Made by a program: the position numbers and the translations under genes
Notes under the pieces: generated by a model
Seen by the model: only the letters and a program-made list of their open reading frames with translations
Database searches by the model: none
Told to the model about the DNA's origin: nothing
Source of the DNA: Gluconacetobacter johannae
Lineage (GTDB): Bacteria > Pseudomonadota > Alphaproteobacteria > Acetobacterales > Acetobacteraceae
NCBI RefSeq assembly: GCF_014174305.1
Contig: NZ_JABEQH010000018.1
Span: 27,816-91,815 of the forward strand
Direction of reading: 5' to 3'
DNA: 64,000 nt
Shown: piece after piece, positions 8,851 through 17,756 of the stretch
How the letters are laid out: the number at the start of each line of letters is the position of its first letter
Position numbering within the stretch: position 1 is the first letter of the stretch

Positions 8851-10005
8851 ATGAATGAAATGAAACCCAGGTTCCGCACGATGCCGATCATTTCCCGCCT
8901 GTCCCGTGCGCTGTGCGGCGTCCTTCTGGCCGCCGGACTGGTCCGGCCCGCGGATGGCGCGGACAGCGTGGACCATGGCGCGGCGCTTTCGGGCAATGTC
9001 GATGTCGTGGGGCGGTTCGCGCAGGCCGAGCCGTCGGGGATCGCCCTGCTGCCCGACGGGCGGCTGGTGCTGTCCTTTCCCACCAGCGCCCAGGATCATC
9101 CGGGGCCGCGCCTGGCGACATGGATGGATGGCCGCCTTCTGCCGTTTCCCAGCGCGGCCGCGCAAAGGACGTTCCTGTCGCCGCTGGGCATGACGCGTGA
9201 CGCCAGGGGGCGCCTGTGGGTGGTGGACGAAGGGATGGTGGCCGGCGTCCGGGCCGCGCCGCGGCCCGCCCTGATCGGGATCGACCCCGCGTCGGGCGCG
9301 CTGTTCGCCCGCATCGCCCTGCACGCGCCGGCCGTCCGGCCGGATTCCCATGTAAACGACGTGCGGGTCGATCTGACGCATGGGGCCGCGGGGACGGCCT
9401 ATCTGTCGGACACGTCGCAGGCCGGCCATCCGGCGTTGATCGTCGTCGATCTGGCGCGCGGGCAGGCGCGGCGCGTGCTGGCCGACCGGCCCTGTGTCAG
9501 CGCCGAACCCGGCTTCGCGATGGAGGTGGACGGCCGGATGGCCCGCTACGACCTTGCCCATCCCGCCATGGGGCAGGGGGGCGTGAACGGCATCGCCCTG
9601 GACCGGGACGCCAGCCGCCTCTACTGGGCGCCGCTGTCCTCGCGCCGCCTGTACAGCGCGCCCACGGCGCTGCTGGCGGACCCGGCGGTCACGGACGACG
9701 CACTGGAACGGGCGGTGCGTGACGAAGGGGAGGCCGGCGTCGCGGACGGCATGGCCACGGCGCGGGACGGCAGCCTCTACATCACCGATATCGAACGCCA
9801 CGGCGTCCTGCGGCGCACGCCGGACGGGCGGCTGTTCATGGTCGTCCACGATCCGCGCCTGATCGCCCCGGACAGCCTGGCGCTGGACGGGGACGTGCTG
9901 TGGATGACGGTGGGGCAATGGTCGCGCCTGCCCGTCTTCCACGGGGGGCGGGACATGCAGGAACGTCCCTATCTGCTGGTCCGCATCGCGCCCGTTGCGC
10001 CCTGA
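8851..10005 (+). CDS. Secreted yellow/major-royal-jelly-family beta-propeller protein
   Basis: 384 residues from the ATG at 8851; an ATG at 8881 would give a shorter leader and is also possible. The N-terminus is basic followed by a hydrophobic run (ALCGVLLAAGLV) ending near ADGAD, a likely signal peptide for export to the periplasm. The body has repeated propeller strands with family marks: HVNDVRVD, AYLSDTSQ, GVNGIALDRDASRLYW, APLSSRRLYSAPTALL and a C-terminal LWMTVGQWSRLP. Bacterial members are annotated as MRJP/yellow-like or SMP-30-like; the substrate is unknown. It is convergent with the ABC-F gene, the two stops being 6 bp apart. Confidence 0.8.
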   Translation: MNEMKPRFRTMPIISRLSRALCGVLLAAGLVRPADGADSVDHGAALSGNVDVVGRFAQAEPSGIALLPDGRLVLSFPTSAQDHPGPRLATWMDGRLLPFPSAAAQRTFLSPLGMTRDARGRLWVVDEGMVAGVRAAPRPALIGIDPASGALFARIALHAPAVRPDSHVNDVRVDLTHGAAGTAYLSDTSQAGHPALIVVDLARGQARRVLADRPCVSAEPGFAMEVDGRMARYDLAHPAMGQGGVNGIALDRDASRLYWAPLSSRRLYSAPTALLADPAVTDDALERAVRDEGEAGVADGMATARDGSLYITDIERHGVLRRTPDGRLFMVVHDPRLIAPDSLALDGDVLWMTVGQWSRLPVFHGGRDMQERPYLLVRIAPVAP

Positions 10006-10011
10006 TCGGCG

Positions 10012-11640
10012 TCAGCGCTTGCCCTTGCGCCGCTTCTCCTTCGCGGCGGCCTGCGACGGGGCGGAGGCGCCGCCGCGCGCGCGGTCCAGGACGAAGCGCG
10101 CGTAATCGTCCATGTCGCCGTCGAAGGGCGCCACCGTATTGTCGGCGGCGAGCCAGAGCCGGTCGGCCACCAGTTCCATCAGCGACCGGTCGTGGGTAAT
10201 CAGGATCACCGCGCCCTCGTAATCGTTCAGCGCGTCCAGCAGGGCGCGGCGGCTGTCGATGTCCAGATGGTTCGTCGGTTCGTCCAGGATCAGCAGGTGC
10301 GGGGCGGCCATCGCCACCATGTTCAGCAGCAGGCGCGCGCGTTCGCCGCCCGACAGGGCCTCGACCGTCGTGCCCTGTTTCTCGAAATGGATGCCGAACT
10401 GCGCCAGGCGCGAGCGATGGGACTGGTCGCTGTCGGTCGGGCGGGCGGCACGGATGATGTCCAGCGGCGTATCGGAGGGATTCAGGGCCTCGATCTGGTG
10501 CTGGTGGAACCAGCCGACCTCCATCCGCCCGGATCGCGTCACCCGTCCGGACCGGGCGGCCAGCGCGCCGGCGGCCATCTTGGCGAAGGTCGATTTGCCG
10601 GCGCCGTTCACCCCCAGCAGCCCGATCCGGTCGTCCACATCCAGCCGCAGGTCCAGCCCCGCCAGGACGGGCGCGTCGTCGCCATAGCCGATCTCGACCC
10701 CCTCCAGCCGCATCAGCGGCGGGGCCAGCGGGCGCGGCGGCGAGGGCAGGATGAAGGGGGAAACCCGGGCCTCGATCGTGGTGGCGACGGGTTCCAGCTT
10801 GGCCAGGCGCTTCATGCGGCTTTGCGCCTGCGCGGCCTTGCTGGCCTTGGCCTTGAAGCGGTCGACGAAGGATTGCAGGTGGGCGCGCTCGGCCTCCTGC
10901 TTGGCGCGGGTGGCGCTTTGCAGGCGGATCTTCTCGGCGCGCTGGTGCTCGAACGAATCATAGCCGCCGCTGTACAGTTCCAGCTTGCCTTCGGTGACGT
11001 GCAGGGTGAAATCGACCGAATTGTTCAGCAGCTCCCGGTCGTGGCTGATGATGAGCGCGGAATGCGGATAGCGCGCCAGCCGGGCCTCGAGCCACAATGC
11101 GCCTTCCAGGTCCAGATAGTTCGTCGGCTCGTCCAGCAGCAGCAGGTCGGGCTGTGAAAACAGGGCGGCGGCCAGCGCCACGCGCATCCGCCATCCGCCC
11201 GAGAACTCGGCCATCGGCCGGTCGAGGTCGGCGGTGGAGAAGCCCAGCCCGTTCAGGATCTCGGCGGCGCGGGCGGGCGCGCTGTCGGCGTCGATCTCGA
11301 TCAGGCGCGACCAGATGTCGCCCATGCGTTCGGGTTCGGCGGTCTCCAGTTCCGCCATCAGCGCCGCGCGTTCGGTGTCGGCGGCCAGGATCGTATCGAT
11401 CACGCTGGTGGGCGTCGCGGGATGTTCCTGGTCCACGGCGGCGACCCGGGCGGCCTTGGGGATCGCGATCTCGCCGGAATCCGGCTGCAACTCGCCCATG
11501 ATAAGCTTGAACAGGGTCGATTTGCCGACCCCGTTGCGTCCGACCAGGCTGACTTTCGACGGGTTCGGCAAGGTCACCGAGGCACGGTCAAAGAAGCGCC
11601 GCCCCCAGGCGTTGAAGACGAGAGAGTCGATCTGAAGCAT
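10012..11640 (-). CDS. ABC-F family ATP-binding protein (Uup/YheS-like)
   Basis: 542 residues from the ATG at 11640 (reading MLQIDSLVFNAWG); an upstream in-frame ATG at 11652 is less likely. There are two ABC domains and no membrane segments: Walker A GRNGVGKST and GVNGAGKST, signatures FSGGW and LSGGERARLLL, and Walker B LLLLDEPTNYLD and LLILDEPTNHLD. The ~80-residue charged inter-domain linker (EHQRAEKIRLQ, KAKASKAAQAQSRMKRL) is the P-site tRNA interaction motif that defines ABC-F proteins, which act on ribosomes. The C-terminal tail is Lys/Arg-rich. The exact subfamily is uncertain. Confidence 0.93.
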   Translation of the reverse strand: MLQIDSLVFNAWGRRFFDRASVTLPNPSKVSLVGRNGVGKSTLFKLIMGELQPDSGEIAIPKAARVAAVDQEHPATPTSVIDTILAADTERAALMAELETAEPERMGDIWSRLIEIDADSAPARAAEILNGLGFSTADLDRPMAEFSGGWRMRVALAAALFSQPDLLLLDEPTNYLDLEGALWLEARLARYPHSALIISHDRELLNNSVDFTLHVTEGKLELYSGGYDSFEHQRAEKIRLQSATRAKQEAERAHLQSFVDRFKAKASKAAQAQSRMKRLAKLEPVATTIEARVSPFILPSPPRPLAPPLMRLEGVEIGYGDDAPVLAGLDLRLDVDDRIGLLGVNGAGKSTFAKMAAGALAARSGRVTRSGRMEVGWFHQHQIEALNPSDTPLDIIRAARPTDSDQSHRSRLAQFGIHFEKQGTTVEALSGGERARLLLNMVAMAAPHLLILDEPTNHLDIDSRRALLDALNDYEGAVILITHDRSLMELVADRLWLAADNTVAPFDGDMDDYARFVLDRARGGASAPSQAAAKEKRRKGKR

Positions 11641-11766
11641 GAGGCAGGCCACACCGTTCGGGACAAAAGGACGGGACAGGACAGGGCGCGCGTTGCCGCG
11701 CCCCGTGGGTCTGATGCCCCGGTGTTCTAGGGTATGGTCGGGGAATTGGCGAGGCGCTTTCTCCGG

Positions 11767-11895
11767 ATCGGGCGTTGCCCGAACCCACCCGTTACCCAGG
11801 ATCCGGGGCCTGAGGCCCTGGACCCCGATCAGGGAAAAACGACTGGGTTTCCAAAGGGCCGAGCCCTTTGGCGGGTTTCAGGGCAGCGCCCTGAG
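11767..11895 (+). repeat. Dispersed palindromic intergenic repeat, most complete copy (modules A, B, C)
   Basis: Between the chemoreceptor and ABC-F genes. Module A (TCGGGCGTTGCCCGA, about 11768-11782) is followed by module B (GGGGCCTGAGGCCC, about 11814-11827). Module C (about 11839-11895) consists of ACTGGGTTTCC, the hairpin AAAGGGC-CGA-GCCCTTT, a GCGGGTT spacer and the hairpin TCAGGGC-AGC-GCCCTGA. Parts recur elsewhere in the window in both orientations. Confidence 0.85.
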
Positions 11896-11924
11896 CCGTG
11901 CCGCCGAGGCGCGCGCGTCGATAT

Positions 11925-14165
11925 TCAGCGGCTCTTGGCGGAATTGACGAGTTTTGAAGTTTTCTCCTGAGGCTGGGGCGTCGCACGAAGCGTCTCCGGC
12001 TCGCCGATATGGAACTCCCCGACCAGGCGGGACAGTACGGTTGCCTCCTTGTTCAAGGAATGGGAGGCCGCGCTCGACTGTTCGGACATCGCGGCATTCT
12101 GCTGGGTCACGCGATCCATCTGGCTCATGGTGGCATTGACCTCGCTCAGTCCGCTTGCCTGGTCCCGCGCCGCCAGTGAGATCCGGGAAATGAATTCGCT
12201 GAGCCGCCCGACCTGGCTGACGATGCGGTCCAGCGCAGTGCCCGTTTCGCCAACCAGCTTCACGCCGCGACCGATTTGCTCGCTGGACGTGGAGATCAGG
12301 GCTTTTATCTGCTTGGAGGCCTCGGACGACCGTTCGGACAGCGCCCGCACCTCGGTGGCGACGATGGCGAAGCTGCGGCCGGCGTTGCCCGCCCGGGCGG
12401 CCTCGACCGCCGCGTTGACCGCCAGAAGATTGGTCTGGAACGCTATTTCATCAATCAGCCCGAGAATGTGCCGGATTTCACCGACCGCGTCCTTTATTCC
12501 GGCCATTGCCGCGACAGTCTGCTTCACCACCACGCCGGAGTGCTCGGCGTCGGCCGAGGCGCTGCTGACAAGCGTATCGGCGACACTTGCCCCCTCGGCG
12601 GTCTTCCGGACGGTGGCCGTGATCTGGTTCAGGGCGGCGGTGGTTTCTTCCAGGCTGGCGGCCTGCTGTTCGTTCCGTCGGGACAGATCCTCCGAGGCCA
12701 CGGCGATCTGCGATGAACCGGCCGTCACGCTCCGTGCCGAGAACGCAATGGATGTTATGACCTCCTGCAGCTTGTCCATTGCGATATTGAAATCTTCACG
12801 AAGCACCTCGTATTCGGGCGCGAAGCGTGCACGCAGGCGAAACAGCAGGTCGCCACCGGCGAGACGCTCCAGCCCGTTTCCCAACGCCTTGACGACGTCT
12901 TGCAATTCGGCGGCTCGGGCGGCCTGCGTGGCCTGGGCTTCGGCGCGCAGCACCTCGGCCTGGCGACGGCTCTCGGCAGCCGCCTCCTCGTTGCGCCGGC
13001 CCGTGGCCAGGGCAACGCGGAAACCGTCGAGGGCGACCGCGATGGTGCCGGTTTCATCGCGTCGGTGCTGGCCCATGACGGGCCGGGCGTAATCGCCGCG
13101 GCTGAGCGTCTCGACCGAAGCCAGCAGGGATTCCATCGGGCGGCGGACCAGCACGACGACCATCAGATAGAGCGTCCCCAGGACAAGGAGCGCGGTGACG
13201 ATCCCCCCCAGGATCATCATCCTGACGTCCTGCCAGACCGGCGTCGCAAACACGTCTTCGGGGATATCGACGATGATGGCCCACGTCGTCTTGAGATTCG
13301 GGATGGCGAACGGATAGATCACGCGTTCGATGGTCCTGCCGTGGATTTCGTGCAGGATACGGGAGCGACCGTCGGCGAGGGCCGCGGCGAGTTCCCTGGC
13401 GCCGTCCCCCGCATAGGCCGTCATCAGAAGATGCGCGTCCGGATTGGTCACCCAGGTGCCGTTTCCGGACACCAGCATGACATGACCGCTGCCGAAGGGC
13501 CGCATGGTGCCCAGCATGCGCGAAAGCCGGTCGAGGGGCGCGTCGATCCCGGTGACGCCGATCGCCTTGCCGCCGAATTTCACCGGATAGGCAAAGGAAA
13601 CCATCTCGATGTTGCTGCCTTCATCGACATAGGGTTCGGTAATGATGCCCTTGCCCTGCGACATCGGCAGTGTGTACCACGACTGCGAATAATGGGCCGG
13701 CAATGCCGAGAATTCGAGCTTGCCGTCGCTTCCGCGCAGCCAGTAGGGATTGAAGATCCCGGACGTGTTGTCCCCTGGCGCCTTTGGATCGCTCGTTCCG
13801 TCGAAGCCGAGCGGGGCCTCTTCCATCCACGAGCCATAGAGATCGGGGAACCGGCGTTCGTTCATCCGGAGCATGGCCACGATGAGGCCACGGTCATGCA
13901 ACCCGGCCTCATGCGCGGCTTCCACGGCGCCGCTCATCAGGTTTGCCGCCGAATTCTGCTCGGCCAGCTTTGTCGCGACTTCATTGGCGGCGATCTGCGC
14001 CTCGGCCTCGGCCTGGGCATATACGAAACCTTCGACGCGTGTCTTGGTGGTCCAGGCCAGCAATGCGATCGCGCAGCAAAGAATGACGGCGAATGCGGCC
14101 CCGGCGGTGCCTATCAACTTATGGGAAAGGGATTCAAAAAACCGTCTCTGCGGGACAGGCGTCAT
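11925..14165 (-). CDS. Methyl-accepting chemotaxis protein (Cache-type sensor, HAMP, MCP signalling domain)
   Basis: 746 residues from the ATG at 14165, preceded by GAGAAG; an ATG at 14183 would add six residues. Order: first membrane segment (residues ~18-40), a ~270-residue periplasmic double-Cache-like region with YGSWMEE, NPYW and GVTGIDAPLDRLSRML, a second membrane segment (MMILGGIVTALLVLGTLYLM), HAMP (RPMESLLASVETLSRGDY) and a long helical cytoplasmic signalling domain. Its hairpin tip EIAFQTNLLAVNAAVEAARAG is the CheA/CheW-binding region. No CheR-tethering pentapeptide is seen at the C-terminus and no other che genes are nearby. The ligand is not predictable; Cache domains commonly bind amino or organic acids. 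Confidence 0.95.
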   Translation of the reverse strand: MTPVPQRRFFESLSHKLIGTAGAAFAVILCCAIALLAWTTKTRVEGFVYAQAEAEAQIAANEVATKLAEQNSAANLMSGAVEAAHEAGLHDRGLIVAMLRMNERRFPDLYGSWMEEAPLGFDGTSDPKAPGDNTSGIFNPYWLRGSDGKLEFSALPAHYSQSWYTLPMSQGKGIITEPYVDEGSNIEMVSFAYPVKFGGKAIGVTGIDAPLDRLSRMLGTMRPFGSGHVMLVSGNGTWVTNPDAHLLMTAYAGDGARELAAALADGRSRILHEIHGRTIERVIYPFAIPNLKTTWAIIVDIPEDVFATPVWQDVRMMILGGIVTALLVLGTLYLMVVVLVRRPMESLLASVETLSRGDYARPVMGQHRRDETGTIAVALDGFRVALATGRRNEEAAAESRRQAEVLRAEAQATQAARAAELQDVVKALGNGLERLAGGDLLFRLRARFAPEYEVLREDFNIAMDKLQEVITSIAFSARSVTAGSSQIAVASEDLSRRNEQQAASLEETTAALNQITATVRKTAEGASVADTLVSSASADAEHSGVVVKQTVAAMAGIKDAVGEIRHILGLIDEIAFQTNLLAVNAAVEAARAGNAGRSFAIVATEVRALSERSSEASKQIKALISTSSEQIGRGVKLVGETGTALDRIVSQVGRLSEFISRISLAARDQASGLSEVNATMSQMDRVTQQNAAMSEQSSAASHSLNKEATVLSRLVGEFHIGEPETLRATPQPQEKTSKLVNSAKSR

Positions 14166-14270
14166 GTAGCTGGCTTCTCTCATGCGAAGAAGGTTTAAGG
14201 ATTTATTTCTGGATAATTCACTTTTGTAAGTCAATGCGACTCCGCAAGGACATGTCTGCCGTCCGCACCG

Positions 14271-14325
14271 TGCATCCCAGGGGCGCATCCCAGGGGGCGC
14301 GTCCCAGTGGGTGCGTCCTGGTGCG
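14271..14325 (+). repeat. Four tandem ~14-bp degenerate direct repeats
   Basis: Units TGCATCCCAGGGG, CGCATCCCAGGGGG, CGCGTCCCAGTGGG and TGCGTCCTGGT follow each other head to tail in the 283-bp divergent gap between the chemoreceptor and the catalase-like gene. They could be regulator-binding iterons or replication-slippage repeats. Confidence 0.7.
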
Positions 14326-14448
14326 ATCGCACAAAACGGTGAGGCGTCGCGCGGCGTTGCCGATACGGGATTCACCGGACGGATGAACGATCGGCGGCAG
14401 GGGCGCGTTGTCTGGCCTCCAGAAGCCGGGCAGGTCGGAGAAGGCGCG

Positions 14449-15567
14449 ATGACAGAGCCGCGAAGCGGGCCGCGAAAGGAGGGCGGGGCGTCCGGACCCG
14501 CGTCCCTGTTCGATCCGGGGACGCTGCTGCGCCTGGGGGCGATCGGCCTGGTCATGATGGGGGTCGTGACCGCCTTCGCCTGGAGCGCCGGGTGGCTGTC
14601 GCCGCGCCGGCTGACGCAGGCGCGGATGATGGACGCCCTGGCGGCGGTGGACGGCGTCCATCCCGGCTTCCGGCGCAACCACGCCAAGGGGGTGTGCGTC
14701 GCCGGCTGGTTCGAGAGCAGCGGCCAGGCCGCGTCGCTGTCGAAGGCGGCCGTGTTCCGGCCCGTCCGCTCGGCGGTGATCGGGCGCTTCGCGCTGGCGG
14801 GCGGCATGCCGTTCCAGGCCGACGCCCCGGCCAAGGTGCGGAGCATGGCGTTACGCATCATGCCCCCCGACGGGGCGGAATGGCGCATGGGGATCAACGA
14901 CATTCCGGTGTTCGTCGCGCGGACGGCGCGGGAATTCCGCGACCTGCTGCTGGCGACCCGCCCCGACCCCGCGACGGGCAAGCCCGATCCGGCGCGGGTG
15001 GGGCCGTTCCTGGCCGGCCATCCGGACGTCGCGCGTGCGCTGGCCCTGGTGGGCGCGCGCCCCATCTCCCCGGGCTTTGGCGACGACACCTATCGCAGTC
15101 TCGACGCCTTCCGCTTCATCAACGCGGATGGCGTCTCCACCCCGGTACGCTGGGAGATGGCGCCGATGCAGCCGGGAGGACCCGCAGGCGCCGTGACCGG
15201 CCAGGATTATCTGTTCGACGACCTGCTCACCGCCCTGGGCCGGCATCCGCTGTCCTGGCGGCTGATGGTGACAATCGGCGCGCCGTCCGACCCGACGGCC
15301 GATCCGACCCTGCCGTGGCCTGCCGACCGCCGGCAGGTCGAGGCCGGAACCCTGACCCTGGACGTCGCGCAGAGCGAGGATGGCGGGCTGTGCACCGGCA
15401 TCACCTACGACCCGCTGGTGCTGCCGCCCGGCATCGCACCGTCGGACGACCCGATCCCGGCCGCGCGATCGGCGGCCTATATGCGCTCGTTCACCCTGCG
15501 CGCGGGCGAGGTCAAGCTGCCCAGCGCCATTACCCCCGCGATGATCGCGGCGAAGGAAAGGCCATGA
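14449..15567 (+). CDS. Catalase-related peroxidase (SrpA-like), membrane-anchored
   Basis: 372 residues from the ATG at 14449, with GGAGAAGG just upstream. The N-terminus has one hydrophobic segment (LGAIGLVMMGVVTAFAW, ~residues 26-45), so the heme domain probably faces the periplasm. Shortened-catalase marks include HPGFRRNHAKGVCVAGWF (carrying the distal His), VRSMALRIMPP, FVARTAREFRDLL, DDTYRSLDAFRFINADG and RWEMAPM. It lacks the C-terminal flavodoxin-like or large-subunit extensions of full catalases. It overlaps the cytochrome b561 gene by 4 bp. SrpA-type proteins are usually paired with b561 cytochromes, suggesting quinol-linked peroxide reduction. Confidence 0.9.
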   Translation: MTEPRSGPRKEGGASGPASLFDPGTLLRLGAIGLVMMGVVTAFAWSAGWLSPRRLTQARMMDALAAVDGVHPGFRRNHAKGVCVAGWFESSGQAASLSKAAVFRPVRSAVIGRFALAGGMPFQADAPAKVRSMALRIMPPDGAEWRMGINDIPVFVARTAREFRDLLLATRPDPATGKPDPARVGPFLAGHPDVARALALVGARPISPGFGDDTYRSLDAFRFINADGVSTPVRWEMAPMQPGGPAGAVTGQDYLFDDLLTALGRHPLSWRLMVTIGAPSDPTADPTLPWPADRRQVEAGTLTLDVAQSEDGGLCTGITYDPLVLPPGIAPSDDPIPAARSAAYMRSFTLRAGEVKLPSAITPAMIAAKERP

Positions 15568-16118
15568 ACCCCGTTGTCCGCTTTTCCGCCCTGGCGCGGG
15601 TGCTGCACTGGCTGATGGCGGCGATGGTCCTGGGCATGCTGTTCGTCGGCGTGTTCATGGCCGCGACCGAAGGGCCGGCCTATGCCAGGCTGGTCGCCCT
15701 GCACCGCCCGATGGGCGTCGCGATCCTGCTGCTGGCCTGCGTGCGGCTGGCCAACCGCCTGCTGGTGCCGCCGCCGCCGCTGCCGGCCGGCATGCCGCGG
15801 GTCCAGCGGATCGCCGCCCTCGGTTCGCACATCATGCTCTACGCGCTGATGTTCGCCATGCCGCTGGTCGGCTGGGGGATGCTGTCGGCGGGGGCCTATC
15901 CGGTCGTGCTGTGGGGGCCGGTGCGGCTGCCGCCGATCCTGCCGCACGATCCGGCGTTGTTCGCGGCGCTGCGCCACCTGCATGGCTGGCTGGCCTTTAC
16001 CCTGTTCGGCGTGATCGTCATCCATCTGGGCGCGGCGCTGTTGCATGGGCTGATCCTGCGGGACGGAGTCTTTGCGGCGATGGCCTCGTGGCGGCGCGGC
16101 CGGCGGGACGGCATCTGA
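15564..16118 (+). CDS. Cytochrome b561 family protein
   Basis: 184 residues with four membrane helices. Conserved histidines sit in the helices: ARVLHWLMA, VALHRPMGV, GSHIMLYALMF and HLHGWLAFTLFGVIVIHLGAALLHG, as expected for two heme b ligand pairs in the CybB-type fold. The start ATG overlaps the catalase stop (ATGA). It probably transfers electrons from quinol to the catalase-like partner in the periplasm; this is inferred from operon context. Confidence 0.92.
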   Translation: MNPVVRFSALARVLHWLMAAMVLGMLFVGVFMAATEGPAYARLVALHRPMGVAILLLACVRLANRLLVPPPPLPAGMPRVQRIAALGSHIMLYALMFAMPLVGWGMLSAGAYPVVLWGPVRLPPILPHDPALFAALRHLHGWLAFTLFGVIVIHLGAALLHGLILRDGVFAAMASWRRGRRDGI

Positions 16119-16142
16119 CAGGGACGGGTGGGCGAGACCGGC

Positions 16143-16529
16143 ATGATTGCCCATTTTTCCGATCACGCCGCCAACGAGCGGACCTTCCTGGCCTGGATCC
16201 GCACCGCGCTGGCCGTCATGGCGTTCGGGTTTCTTGTCGAACGGTTCGACCTGTTCCTCCAGGTTGCGGCGGCGTCGCTGGGCGGCCACCGCGTCTTCGT
16301 CGGCCGGCACCTGTTCGGCGATATCGTCGGCCTGCTGCTGTTGCTGCTGGGCGGGGCGATGATGGTGGTCGCGACCCTGCGGTACCGGCGGATCCGTCGC
16401 GGGATCGAGGCACAGGACATGCAGGCGGGCGGCGGTGGCCGGACCGACCTTGTCCTGATCGGGATCCTGCTGTTGCTGGGCGGCGCGCTGTTTGTCTATC
16501 TGGCCTACAATGTCCTGGCGTCGCCGTAA
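16143..16529 (+). CDS. DUF202 (YidH-type) inner-membrane protein
   Basis: 128 residues from the ATG at 16143; a GTG at 16128 is an alternative. Family start pattern: HAANERTFLAWIRTALAVMAFGF. It then has two further membrane helices (FGDIVGLLLLLLGGAMMVV and VLIGILLLLGGALFVYLAY). It is 24 bp after the b561 gene on the same strand, so likely co-transcribed. DUF202 proteins have no established biochemical role. Confidence 0.9.
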   Translation: MIAHFSDHAANERTFLAWIRTALAVMAFGFLVERFDLFLQVAAASLGGHRVFVGRHLFGDIVGLLLLLLGGAMMVVATLRYRRIRRGIEAQDMQAGGGGRTDLVLIGILLLLGGALFVYLAYNVLASP

Positions 16530-16685
16530 GGACATGCCATTGCCCGATCAGATTAAAAGAAAAATTAAAATATAGTTGCGCGGCGGCAAACTGCCTTAGG
16601 CTGTCGCCGTGGCCGGGTGTCCGCGTTGCGCGCGTGCCGGTCTGAGGACACGGGCATAACGCTTGCGCGCGGCGGTGGTGGGTCG

Positions 16686-17756
16686 ATGAGGCATGCGGGG
16701 CCGGGATCGGGAATGTGGCATCCTGTCTGGCTGCTGGCCGGCCTGCTGGCCCTTTTGTACATCCCCCCGGCGCGCGCCGTGTCGCTGAACCTGCTGATCT
16801 GGGAGTGGGACCTCGATCCCGGCCTGGTGAAGGCATGGACCGGCACGACCGGAACCGAACTGAACCAGATCATCTTCGACAATGGGGAGCGGCGCGACCT
16901 GCTGATTGCCAGTGCCGACGCGCCGATCGACATGGCGGTCATCGACAGCGCCCATATCGACGCGCTGGGCCAACGCGGGCTGCTGGTCGATCAGGACCGG
17001 TATCCCCTGCCCCCCGAGGCACGGAGCGAGGCACGGTGGCGGTCGATGTGCGGCCGGTACGGCATTCCCTATATCTGGGGGGGCACCGGCATCGTCTATC
17101 GCGCCGACCGGGTGAGCACCCCCCCGGAATCATGGGCCGACCTGCTGCGCCCCGCGCCCGCCCTGGCGGGCCATGTCGCGATGACCGACGACCAGGAGGA
17201 GATTCTGGCTGCGGCCCTGGGGTTTCTGGGCCGGCCGATGTACAGCGGCGACCCCGAGGAGCTGAAGCAGGCGTTTGCGATCCTGAAGGCGCAGGTTCCG
17301 GCCGTGCTGACCTACAGCCTGCCGGTCACCGCGCAGCAGGAGAAAAGCTTTCGCGACCGGATCTTCATCGGGCTGGGCAATTCGGGGGACCAGAGAACCC
17401 TGAACATGACCAGCGGCGGGTCGCGGTCATGGCGATTCGTAACCCCCCGGGATGGCGCCATACTGTGGGTGGACTGCCTGGCCGTCCTGGCCCGGTCCCC
17501 CCATCCGGATCTGGCGGAGCGCTTCATCGCCTTCCTCGCCCGTCCGGACAATGCCGCCCGGAACGCGATTTTCCTGCAACAGCCGACGACGAACCTTCAT
17601 GCCGCCGCCCTGCTGCCGCAGACGATGCGGGACGACCCGCAGATCTATCCGCCGGCGGGGATTCCGGTCACGTATCGCCGGTCCGCGCCGACGGACAGCC
17701 TGCCGCTCCGTCGTCGGATCCTGAGCGCCCTGATCGCCATTCATGACGCTCAATAA
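16686..17756 (+). CDS. PotD/NspS-like periplasmic polyamine-type binding protein
   Basis: 356 residues from the ATG at 16686; the ATG at 16713 is also possible. The signal peptide is WHPVWLLAGLLALLYIPPARA. The mature start VSLNLLIWEWDLDP and the core GIPYIWGGTGIVYRADRV and PESWADLLRP are the fingerprints of spermidine/putrescine-binding proteins. FLARPDNAARNAIF and a late Pro-rich strand complete the fold. No ABC permease or ATPase genes are adjacent. Instead the stop overlaps the start of a membrane GGDEF protein by 14 bp, as in Vibrio NspS-MbaA where the binding protein acts as a sensor rather than a transporter. An AT-rich stretch at 16550-16575 may hold the promoter. The ligand is unproven. 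Confidence 0.85.
   Translation: MRHAGPGSGMWHPVWLLAGLLALLYIPPARAVSLNLLIWEWDLDPGLVKAWTGTTGTELNQIIFDNGERRDLLIASADAPIDMAVIDSAHIDALGQRGLLVDQDRYPLPPEARSEARWRSMCGRYGIPYIWGGTGIVYRADRVSTPPESWADLLRPAPALAGHVAMTDDQEEILAAALGFLGRPMYSGDPEELKQAFAILKAQVPAVLTYSLPVTAQQEKSFRDRIFIGLGNSGDQRTLNMTSGGSRSWRFVTPRDGAILWVDCLAVLARSPHPDLAERFIAFLARPDNAARNAIFLQQPTTNLHAAALLPQTMRDDPQIYPPAGIPVTYRRSAPTDSLPLRRRILSALIAIHDAQ

Noticed and set aside
14271..14325. Short direct repeats considered as a CRISPR array
   Set aside because: Units are only 13-14 bp, contiguous with no spacers, and no cas genes are near.
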